A DNA stretch of 5,007 bases from positions 1 to 5,007 of the forward strand of contig JASHTR010000305.1 in assembly GCA_030040455.1 (NCBI GenBank), in the 5' to 3' direction. This DNA is from Terriglobia bacterium (GTDB lineage Bacteria; Acidobacteriota; Terriglobia; UBA7540). Positions 1 to 5,007 of this stretch are shown piece after piece; position 1 is the stretch's first letter, and every line of letters starts with the position of its first letter. The notes beneath the pieces were generated by a model. The model was not told the DNA's origin, did not search any database, and saw only the letters and a list, made by a program, of their open reading frames with translations. The position numbers and the translations under genes are program-made.

Positions 1-60
1 CAAAGAAACCCAAGGAATTCCACTTCGCGTTTCTTGGCGCCTTGGCGTCTTTGCGAGAGG
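1..60. repeat. Degenerate octamer tandem repeat, cut by the left window edge
   Basis: Four related 8-mers lie almost end to end: ACTTCGCG (22-29), then after two T bases TCTTGGCG (32-39), CCTTGGCG (40-47) and TCTTTGCG (48-55). Bases 1-9 (CAAAGAAAC) are also an 8/9 inverted match to 29-37 (GTTTCTTGG), and CCAAGG (10-15) is inverted as CCTTGG (40-45), so the tract may be one half of a larger palindromic element running off the window. Similar CTTTGCG-type strings are, as far as I recall, common between genes in several soil and aquatic phyla. No reading frame here looks like protein. The repetition is directly visible; the family assignment is from memory. Confidence 0.55.
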
Positions 61-102
61 ATGTTAGTTTTTTCATAGATTCACAGGCTTTCCCTACATC
101 AG

Positions 103-132
103 GTGGCAAAGCCACTGTTCGCGCGAGCGAAC
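103..132. repeat. Two adjacent short hairpins upstream of accC
   Basis: GTGGC (103-107), loop AAA, GCCAC (111-115) is followed at once by GTTCGC (117-122), loop GCGA, GCGAAC (127-132), and then a run of five C bases. Both stems are perfect but short (5 and 6 bp). They lie about 110 nt before the accC start. There is no T-run to make an intrinsic terminator on the + strand. They could be a repeat remnant, the end of an upstream transcript or part of an accC leader. The rest of 1-239 shows no convincing promoter and no known riboswitch. Confidence 0.4.
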
Positions 133-239
133 CCCCGTCAATGTTATATTTGAGTGTGCCAGGCGTGGGGCGTCTGAAGCGCAGGCTCGATTGTCTCTGC
201 GCAGTGAGGGTCGCATAGGTTTTCACCAGGCGAGCTCAA

Positions 240-1613
240 ATGTTCAGAAAGATTCTCGTTGCCAACCGTGGGGAGATCGCGCTGCGCGTGATTTGCGCCT
301 GCAAGGACCTGGGCATCCGCACGGTTGCGGTGTATTCCGAAGCGGACCGCGATGCGCTGCACACGCGCTTTGCCGATGAGGCCATTTGCATTGGCCCGCC
401 ACGGAGCGCCGAAAGCTACCTTAACATTGCCAGTATCATTTCGGCAGCGGAAGTGACGGATTCCGAAGCCATCCATCCTGGATACGGTTTTCTCTCTGAA
501 AACGCGCACTTCGCGGAAGTCTGCGAAACTTCGAAGCTCACCTTCATCGGCCCTTCGCCGGGTGTGATCGAGCTCATGGGGGATAAGGACAAGGCCAGGC
601 GCAAGATGGCTGCCCTTGGCTTGCCAGTGGTTCCAGGTTCCGGCGTGCTGACATCGGAAGAGCAAGCGGCAACAGAGGCGGAAAGAGTTGGCTATCCCCT
701 GATGATCAAGGCAGTTGCCGGTGGCGGGGGGCGGGGAATGCGCATCATCAAAGCTCCGAAGGATTTGCCACAGGCTCTCGCAACCGCTCAAGCGGAGGCT
801 GAGGCCTCCTTTGGCTTGCCAGACATCTATTTGGAAAAATACATCGCCTCCCCGCGACACATCGAATTCCAGGTGATGGGTGACGCCTACGGCAAAGTGA
901 TTCACCTTGGTGAGCGTGAATGTACCCTCCAGCGTCGGCACCAGAAGGTGGTGGAAGAATCGCCTTCGTTAACGATCGGTTCCGACACCCGCGAAGAAAT
1001 GGGCAAGAAGGTGGTGGAAGCTCTCGAGAAGATCGGCTACACCAACGCCGGAACGGTTGAATTTCTGATGGATGAGAACCACAAACTGTATTTTCTGGAG
1101 ATGAATACGCGCATCCAGGTGGAGCATCCGGTGACCGAACTGGTGACCGGGTTGGATCTGGTGAAGCAACAGATTCGCATTGCATCCGGGGAGAAGCTGC
1201 CGCCGGAATGGGATTCACGGCCGCTCAATGGACACGCCATCGAATGCCGCATCTGCGCAGAAGATCCGGAAACGTTCGTTCCCTCGCCGGGTAGGATCAC
1301 CGGCCTCTACCTGCCGGGCGGCCCAGGCGTGCGTGTCGATCACTCAATCTACACGGAATATGTTATTCCGCCATATTACGATTCATTGATCGCCAAGCTG
1401 ATCTGCCACGGCCGGGATCGCGAAGAAGCGATTCAGCGCATGGCCCGCGCGCTCGAGATGTTTGTCGTGGAAGGCATTCAAACCCTCCTCCCCGTGCATG
1501 AAAAAATCATGGCCGATCCCGACTTCCGGGCCGGCAACTTTGACACTCACTTCCTGGACCGTTACCTGCACACGACAGCGAAAAGCGACGTCCCGGTGGA
1601 GAGCGTCCGATAA
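240..1613 (+). CDS. accC: Acetyl-CoA carboxylase, biotin carboxylase subunit
   Basis: Biotin carboxylase carries out the ATP- and bicarbonate-dependent carboxylation of biotin on the carrier protein AccB. This is the first half of the cytoplasmic acetyl-CoA carboxylase reaction that makes malonyl-CoA for fatty acids. The product has 457 residues, close to the roughly 450 of the family. The N-terminal domain opens with [15 protein letters not shown] and holds [12 protein letters not shown] (77-88). The ATP-grasp domain has the glycine loop GGGGRGMR (161-168), RRHQKVVEE (232-240; K236 matches catalytic Lys238 of E. coli) and [14 protein letters not shown] (287-300; E287, R291 and E295 match Glu288, Arg292 and Glu296). 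ECRICAEDP (335-343) supplies R337, matching Arg338. The C-terminal domain is complete. It has no biotinyl or carboxyltransferase domain, so it is the free subunit and not pyruvate carboxylase. The ATG matches the family N-terminus; its ribosome binding site (AGGCGAG, 228-234) is weak. No accB is visible upstream. Confidence 0.96.
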   Translation: MFRKILVANRGEIALRVICACKDLGIRTVAVYSEADRDALHTRFADEAICIGPPRSAESYLNIASIISAAEVTDSEAIHPGYGFLSENAHFAEVCETSKLTFIGPSPGVIELMGDKDKARRKMAALGLPVVPGSGVLTSEEQAATEAERVGYPLMIKAVAGGGGRGMRIIKAPKDLPQALATAQAEAEASFGLPDIYLEKYIASPRHIEFQVMGDAYGKVIHLGERECTLQRRHQKVVEESPSLTIGSDTREEMGKKVVEALEKIGYTNAGTVEFLMDENHKLYFLEMNTRIQVEHPVTELVTGLDLVKQQIRIASGEKLPPEWDSRPLNGHAIECRICAEDPETFVPSPGRITGLYLPGGPGVRVDHSIYTEYVIPPYYDSLIAKLICHGRDREEAIQRMARALEMFVVEGIQTLLPVHEKIMADPDFRAGNFDTHFLDRYLHTTAKSDVPVESVR

Positions 1614-1624
1614 GCGGTGCGGCC

Positions 1625-2272
1625 GTGCTCCTGCCATTTCCCCGCCTTTATGCCATAGTGGACGCCGCCTGGGTTGCCCCGCCCGCGCTCTCGGAAGTTA
1701 CGGCCGGACTCCTCAAGGCCGGAGTCCGCTTGTTTCAATATCGCGACAAGAAGGGCAACCCCCGGGAGATGTTTGAGGCCAGTCGCCGGATGATGGATCT
1801 CCTCAAACCCTCTGGCGGAGTGCTGATCGTGAATGACCGAGCCGACGTGGCATGGGCCGCCGGCGCCGGTGGCGTGCATCTGGGGCAGGACGATTTGCCC
1901 GCGGAGAGAGCACGGCGTATACTCCCACGAGACATGGCCATTGGCCTTTCCACGCATTCCGTTACGCAAGTCAAGGATGCGGACCGGCTGCCGCTGGATT
2001 ATATTGCCTTTGGCCCTGTTTTTCCTACACACAGCAAAGAGCGGCTTGACCCTATCGTAGGACTCGAAGGCATCCGCGCGGCTCGCCAGGCCACCCGCAA
2101 GCCGTTGGTAGCAATCGGAGGCATCACGCTCGATAACGCGCGGGAGGCGATCCAATCCGGCGCTGATTCTGTAGCTGTTATTGGCGCGCTGCTGGGAGCG
2201 CCGGACCCGGCGGAAAGAGCCCGACAGTTTTTGGAAGTGCTTGAGGAACCAAGGGGAAGAATGTCTCCTTAA
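1625..2272 (+). CDS. thiE: Thiamine-phosphate synthase
   Basis: ThiE joins HMP pyrophosphate and thiazole phosphate to give thiamine monophosphate and pyrophosphate, in the cytoplasm. The 215-residue product has the usual length and a TIM-barrel pattern: PRLYAIVDA (6-14), FQYRDKKG (38-45; Q39, R41 and K43 of the substrate pocket), VNDRADVA (69-76; N70, D71), GVHLGQDDLP (83-92; D90 is the expected Mg ligand), GLSTH (107-111), AFGPVFPTHSKE (128-139; T135, K138) and VAIGGI (162-167). The phosphate-binding stretch near the end reads AVIGALLG (184-191), where many homologues have Ser in place of G187. The start is GTG at 1625, since the next residues fit the family N-terminus and no better in-frame start exists; its ribosome binding site is poor. 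Only 11 nt separate it from accC, suggesting co-transcription and perhaps translational coupling. I saw no TPP riboswitch. Confidence 0.94.
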   Translation: MLLPFPRLYAIVDAAWVAPPALSEVTAGLLKAGVRLFQYRDKKGNPREMFEASRRMMDLLKPSGGVLIVNDRADVAWAAGAGGVHLGQDDLPAERARRILPRDMAIGLSTHSVTQVKDADRLPLDYIAFGPVFPTHSKERLDPIVGLEGIRAARQATRKPLVAIGGITLDNAREAIQSGADSVAVIGALLGAPDPAERARQFLEVLEEPRGRMSP

Positions 2273-2277
2273 TATCA

Positions 2278-2302
2278 CGCGGCGCAGTTCGACGGAGCCG
2301 CG
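2278..2302 (+). terminator. Possible hairpin terminator after thiE
   Basis: CGCGGC (2278-2283) and GCCGCG (2297-2302) form a perfect 6-bp GC stem with a 13-nt loop, 5 nt after the thiE stop. No T-run follows directly; the nearest T-rich stretch (TATCTTT, 2314-2320) is 11 nt further on. It may be a weak terminator of accC-thiE or just part of the repeat that follows. Confidence 0.2.
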
Positions 2303-2307
2303 ACCCG

Positions 2308-2356
2308 AGGGAGTATCTTTCTGAGTGAGAGCAGCGAGCGCAGAATCCCTGCATTT
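2308..2356. repeat. Degraded intergenic repeat element with inverted arms
   Basis: AGGGA (2308-2312) and TTCTG (2319-2323) on the left pair with CAGAA (2341-2345) and TCCCT (2346-2350) on the right, interrupted by a 6-nt bulge (2313-2318). The right arm runs into GCATTTG (2351-2357). The core GAGTGAGAGCAGCGAGCG lies in the loop. The pattern resembles a widespread repeat of the type TTCTGAGCGAAGCGAAGAATCCCTGC that I recall from Acidobacteriota and other genomes. The internal 16-mer at 2321-2336 recurs at 4946-4961. The pairing is visible; the family name is memory. Confidence 0.5.
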
Positions 2357-2391
2357 GTAACGTAAAGCGAATTTACGACCATACAATGTAG

Positions 2392-2396
2392 AAGGA
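2392..2396 (+). promoter_or_regulatory. Ribosome binding site of the permease gene
   Basis: AAGGA ends 5 nt before the ATG at 2402. It is the best Shine-Dalgarno match before any gene in the window and supports this start over later Met codons. Confidence 0.65.
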
Positions 2397-2401
2397 ACTC
2401 C

Positions 2402-3949
2402 ATGAGCCTTAATCTCTTTACCAGAAAAGATCTGAAGACGTTACTCCTCGAGACTGAAGGGGAGAAAGGCGGGCTCAAGCGGGCACTCGGCCCGTTGAAC
2501 CTGGTGACCCTCGGCATTGGCGCCATCATTGGCACCGGCATCTTTGTGCTCACCGGCCCTGTCGCTGCTGAGAACGCTGGCCCGGCCATCGTGCTTTCGT
2601 TTATCATCGCCGGCATCGGCTGCGCTTTCGCCGGGATCTGTTATGCCGAGTTTGCCGCACTCATTCCCATTGCGGGTAGCTCCTACAGTTATGCCTACGC
2701 TACCCTGGGCGAGATTGTGGCCTGGATTCTTGGTTGGGCGCTGGTCCTTGAATATGCCTTTGGCGCAGCGACGGTAGCCGTCGGCTGGGCCGGTTACGTC
2801 GATAGTCTGACTCAGAACTTCGGTCTCAACGTTCCCCCCTCGCTCGCGAATGCGCCGGGAACGAAGATGGCGTTCTACCACGGCCTCTGGTCGCCCGTGA
2901 CCACGATCGCCGGTATGACGCATGGCAGCTTGGCCGCGATGCCACACGCAACCGCCCGCTTCAACCTCCTGGCCCTCATCGGCATTCTGATCATGACCGC
3001 AATTCTGGTGAAGGGCATCCGGGAATCGGCCAACATCAACACGGCGATCGTCATTGTGAAGGTTTCGGTGCTGCTGATTTTTATCGGACTGGGCATTATC
3101 TTTCTAGCGGCTCACCCGTCCATTGCCAAGGTTAACTGGCATCCGTTTATTCCCTCGAACCTTGGCCACTTCGGCGAGTTTGGCTGGAGCGGTGTTTTCC
3201 GCGGCGCGGGAATTATCTTCTTCGCTTACATCGGCTTCGATGCGGTCTCGACCGCCGCTCAGGAGGCAAGCAATCCCCAACGCGATATGCCCATCGGCAT
3301 CCTCGGGTCGCTGGTCATCTGCACCATTCTTTATATTCTGGTTGCCATTGTCCTCACCGGCCTGGCACCCTATGCACGTTTAAACGTCGCCGATCCCATC
3401 GCGCTGGGCGTGGACGTCACCGGCGTCGGCTGGGGCAGCTTCCTGGTTAAGATCGGGGCCATCGGCGGCCTCACCTCCACCATGCTGGTGATGCTGCTCG
3501 GCCAGAGCCGTATTTTCTTTACCATGGCCCACGATGGCCTGCTCTGGGAATGGGCGGGCAGGGTTCATCCCAAGCTGCGCACGCCGTATATTTCAACCAT
3601 TGTAGTCGGTGTCTGCGTCGCCGTGCTGGCCGGCGTGCTCCCGATCACAACCTTGGATGAGCTGACGAGTATTGGCACGCTTTTTGCCTTTACCATTGTA
3701 TGCGCCAGCGTCTGGATCCTGCGTCGGCGGCAACCCAACCTGGAGCGACCGTTTAAAACCCCCTGGGTGCCAATTGTGCCGATCATGGGCATGATCGTTT
3801 CTCTGCTCTTGATGTTCTCGCTCCACCGGCTTACCTGGGAAGTCTTCTTGATCTGGCTGGTGGTCGGTCTCATCGTATACTTTCTGTATGGACGCCGGCA
3901 CAGCAGAGTGCAGCAATTGGCTCAGACGGCTAAGGAAGTAAAAATGTGA
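2402..3949 (+). CDS. APC-superfamily amino acid permease (CAT/ApcT-like)
   Basis: An inner-membrane secondary transporter that most likely imports amino acids with a cation gradient. The 515-residue product shows about 12 hydrophobic segments, roughly 32-52, 60-80, 102-132, 187-205, 212-236, 264-286, 300-322, 345-372, 396-413, 420-440, 455-474 and 478-497. The first contains GIGAIIGTGIF (38-48), the unwound glycine motif that binds the substrate backbone in APC transporters. Segment 6 contains FFAYIGFDAVSTAAQE (273-288), and GQSRIFFTMAHDGLL (367-381) and TTLDELTSIGTLFAF (416-430) are typical of the cationic amino acid transporter group. The N-terminus resembles Geobacillus ApcT and Bacillus YfnA/YhdG proteins. 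The substrate cannot be read from sequence. A loop of about 54 residues between segments 3 and 4 (133-186) is longer than in compact members. The ATG has a good ribosome binding site. The 129-nt repeat-bearing gap after thiE suggests a separate transcript. The last codons form one arm of an inverted repeat. Confidence 0.93.
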   Translation: MSLNLFTRKDLKTLLLETEGEKGGLKRALGPLNLVTLGIGAIIGTGIFVLTGPVAAENAGPAIVLSFIIAGIGCAFAGICYAEFAALIPIAGSSYSYAYATLGEIVAWILGWALVLEYAFGAATVAVGWAGYVDSLTQNFGLNVPPSLANAPGTKMAFYHGLWSPVTTIAGMTHGSLAAMPHATARFNLLALIGILIMTAILVKGIRESANINTAIVIVKVSVLLIFIGLGIIFLAAHPSIAKVNWHPFIPSNLGHFGEFGWSGVFRGAGIIFFAYIGFDAVSTAAQEASNPQRDMPIGILGSLVICTILYILVAIVLTGLAPYARLNVADPIALGVDVTGVGWGSFLVKIGAIGGLTSTMLVMLLGQSRIFFTMAHDGLLWEWAGRVHPKLRTPYISTIVVGVCVAVLAGVLPITTLDELTSIGTLFAFTIVCASVWILRRRQPNLERPFKTPWVPIVPIMGMIVSLLLMFSLHRLTWEVFLIWLVVGLIVYFLYGRRHSRVQQLAQTAKEVKM

Positions 3950-3978
3950 AAACAAAGAACTTGAATTTTTACTTCCTT
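3932..3978. repeat. Perfect 13-bp inverted repeat across the permease stop codon
   Basis: AAGGAAGTAAAAA (3932-3944) is exactly inverted as TTTTTACTTCCTT (3966-3978), with a 21-nt spacer. The left arm codes for the last residues of the permease and the TGA (3947-3949) lies in the loop. The stem is AT-rich and no T-run follows it, so it is not a classic intrinsic terminator, but in mRNA it would form a 3' end hairpin. Its function is unknown. Confidence 0.6.
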
Positions 3979-3982
3979 GAGA

Positions 3983-4096
3983 GATGTGCAAAAAATCTGG
4001 TTGTAGCGGCGGTCTATGACCGCCGGGCTCGTATTTTTAATCGGTTCGGCGCTCACAGAGCGCCGCTACAACTGCGCCGAGGGATTTTTTCACATC
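3983..4096. repeat. 114-bp composite palindromic element between convergent genes
   Basis: The outer arms GATGTGCAAAAAATC (3983-3997) and GATTTTTTCACATC (4083-4096) are inverted copies differing by one extra C. Inside them GTTGTAGCGGCG (4000-4011) is perfectly inverted as CGCCGCTACAAC (4061-4072). Within these, two smaller perfect hairpins use the same bases: CGGCGGTC (4007-4014) with GACCGCCG (4018-4025), loop TAT; and CGGCGCTC (4047-4054) with GAGCGCCG (4058-4065), loop ACA. The right half carries an extra 10 nt (4073-4082) between inner and outer arms. It sits 33 nt after the permease stop and 23 nt past the phosphoesterase stop. The T-run at 4085-4090 could help it stop + strand transcription and the A-run at 3990-3995 would do the same for the - strand. 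It looks like a dispersed REP- or MITE-like repeat without a gene of its own. Confidence 0.75.
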
Positions 4097-4119
4097 TTCT
4101 GAGCGATCACCGCTGGGAA

Positions 4120-5007
4120 TCAACAAAAGTATTTTTCGCCGGGACCGGGGGAAGAGCAAGCCGCATGACCATTTTCACAGCGGAGGCGCAGGCAGGTGAT
4201 TTCAGGAGGGCATGCCACGCGCATCGGCACAACGACTTTGCCGATGCCGCGGCTCACATAAATCTGAGTGCCGCCAAGCTGGTTCCATCCATCCACAAAC
4301 CGCTCTCCCGGCTTCGAACGGTACAGGGAGCGGAGCAAGGGAAGCCGCACCTGACCACCGTGGGTGTGTCCGGAAAGCATTAAGTCGATTCCCAATCGAG
4401 AAGCTCCTCCGATGGCTTCCGGGTTGTGGCAGAGAAGGATTTTGGGGTCGTCGGAAGGGATAGAGCGCATAGCGGCGGGCAGATCGTCCGAAGAGAACCA
4501 GAGATCGTCTACCCCCACTATCCAGAGCGCGGCACCGCCGGAGTGGAGAGCGAAGTGGGCGTTGCGAAGAACGCGGATGCCTTGGGCGCGGAGGGCGTGC
4601 GTCACTTCCTCCGGGTCTACGCGAAAATCGTGATTGCCGAGCACGGCAAAGGTCCCCAGCCTCGCCTGAAGCCGGCCAAGCGCAAGCGCCACCGGCCAGA
4701 TGTAAAGGGGGGAGAAAGTCACGTAATCGCCGGTCAGGGCAATGACGTCCGGATGGAGACGGTTCGTAAGGTCCACGACGCGCCGGACTTCCTCAATGGG
4801 TGTAAACAGGCCAAGATGAAAATCCGTCAGATGCACCAGGCGGAGGCCGTCGTGGCCCACGGGAAGCCGCCGCATACGGATGATCGTCTCAGTGATTTCA
4901 GGATCAGCCGCCAGACTTCCGGCAGGAGGAATCTTCTGGGGAACGCTGAGTGAGAGCAGCGTGAGCGGTTTCCGCTTCCAGAAGCGTGGCGCGGCCGAAT
5001 CTCGGAA
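4120..5007 (-). CDS. YkuE-like calcineurin-type metallophosphoesterase, 5' end beyond the window
   Basis: A binuclear-metal phosphoesterase of the YkuE/YaeI type; relatives act at the cell envelope, and Chlamydia LpxG, a UDP-diacylglucosamine hydrolase, belongs to the wider family. The substrate here is unknown. Counting visible residues from the right edge (295 in all), the metal motifs are complete: TDFH (61-64), TGDY (92-95), LGNHDF (123-128), CHNPE (193-197) and GHTHGGQ (213-219), with VGVDDLW (164-170) also typical. The frame stays open to the edge and has no ATG, GTG or TTG upstream of the Met at 4873-4875. DPEITETIIRMRRLP (35-49) aligns with the strand that precedes the DxH motif in YkuE, so the start is most likely outside the window, with any signal peptide or membrane anchor. 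A start at 4875 with a weak ribosome binding site is the alternative. The last 30 residues carry five cysteines, some in an 18-residue tail after the family's usual end. It converges on the permease gene. Confidence 0.88.
   Translation of the reverse strand, partial: FRDSAAPRFWKRKPLTLLSLSVPQKIPPAGSLAADPEITETIIRMRRLPVGHDGLRLVHLTDFHLGLFTPIEEVRRVVDLTNRLHPDVIALTGDYVTFSPLYIWPVALALGRLQARLGTFAVLGNHDFRVDPEEVTHALRAQGIRVLRNAHFALHSGGAALWIVGVDDLWFSSDDLPAAMRSIPSDDPKILLCHNPEAIGGASRLGIDLMLSGHTHGGQVRLPLLRSLYRSKPGERFVDGWNQLGGTQIYVSRGIGKVVVPMRVACPPEITCLRLRCENGHAACSSPGPGEKYFC
4943..4962. repeat. Short hairpin holding a 16-bp copy of the 2321-2336 sequence
   Basis: ACGCTG (4943-4948) pairs with CAGCGT (4957-4962) around AGTGAGAG. 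CTGAGTGAGAGCAGCG (4946-4961) is identical to 2321-2336, and both copies continue with AGCG, here after two extra bases. It falls in the poorly conserved 5' part of the phosphoesterase frame, coding visible residues 16-21. Whether it is a repeat insertion or chance is open. Confidence 0.4.

Noticed and set aside
145..219. Promoter-like TATATT (145-150) and TTGTCT (191-196) before accC
   Set aside because: Neither has a partner hexamer at 16-18 nt with more than a weak match, so no promoter call is justified.
144..941. 265-codon minus-strand frame opposite accC
   Set aside because: It is antisense to strongly conserved biotin carboxylase codons and shows no recognisable domain.
1614..1624. Frameshift or broken gene at the accC-thiE junction
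   Set aside because: accC ends at the normal family length and thiE begins at its normal N-terminus; the junction is an ordinary short gap.
2361..2377. CGTAAA / TTTACG inverted repeat before the permease gene as an operator
   Set aside because: Only 6 bp per arm with a 5-nt spacer, no clear promoter beside it and no known regulator site it matches; it may be chance.
1562..2386. 274-codon minus-strand frame opposite thiE
   Set aside because: It is antisense to thiE and runs through the intergenic repeat; no motif supports it.
2355..2387. Promoter TTGTAA - 21 nt - TACAAT for the permease gene
   Set aside because: The spacer is too long, and a start about 7 nt after TACAAT would fall on the ribosome binding site and leave almost no leader.
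3946..4383. 145-codon + strand frame starting at the permease stop codon
   Set aside because: Its first part only translates the palindromic repeat (giving VVAAVYDRR and GAHRAPL) and the rest is antisense to the phosphoesterase; it has no independent ribosome binding site and no domain.
4426..4953. 175-codon + strand frame opposite the phosphoesterase
   Set aside because: It is fully antisense to a gene with complete conserved motifs; the composition looks like a GC-rich shadow frame.
1..5007. CRISPR array, tRNA, rRNA, transposase or prophage genes
   Set aside because: No regularly spaced direct repeats, no tRNA-like cloverleaf noticed by eye, and no recombinase or phage protein in any frame. 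tRNA and ncRNA searches would settle this but could not be run.

Overview
The window is ordinary chromosomal DNA from a moderately GC-rich bacterium. It holds three complete genes on the + strand, one gene on the - strand whose 5' end is cut by the right window edge, and gaps rich in repeats. The protein types and the intergenic repeats (a tandem of CTTxGCG-like octamers, an element ending in AATCCCTGCATTTG, and a palindrome with GTAGCGGCG ends) remind me most of soil Acidobacteriota. That placement is from memory, no search was possible, and I hold it at moderate to low confidence.

Layout. 1-239: no convincing gene; an octamer repeat at the left edge and two back-to-back hairpins upstream of accC. 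240-1613: accC, the biotin carboxylase subunit of acetyl-CoA carboxylase. 1625-2272: thiE, thiamine-phosphate synthase, 11 nt after accC and probably co-transcribed. 2273-2401: a gap with a GC-rich hairpin, a degraded repeat element and the permease ribosome binding site. 2402-3949: a 12-helix APC-superfamily amino acid permease close to the CAT/ApcT group. 3950-4119: a convergent gap with a perfect 13-bp inverted repeat spanning the permease stop codon and a 114-bp composite palindrome. 4120-5007 (minus strand): a YkuE-like calcineurin-type metallophosphoesterase with all its metal-binding motifs; its reading frame stays open to the window edge.

Functionally this is housekeeping: the first committed step of fatty acid synthesis, thiamine monophosphate synthesis, amino acid uptake and an envelope-type phosphoesterase. 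The genes do not form one evident pathway; accC and thiE look linked by transcription only. I see no new defence, mobile or biosynthetic system. The most notable signals are the repeats between genes, above all the nested palindrome between the two convergent genes, and a 16-bp sequence shared by the thiE-permease gap and the 5' part of the phosphoesterase gene.
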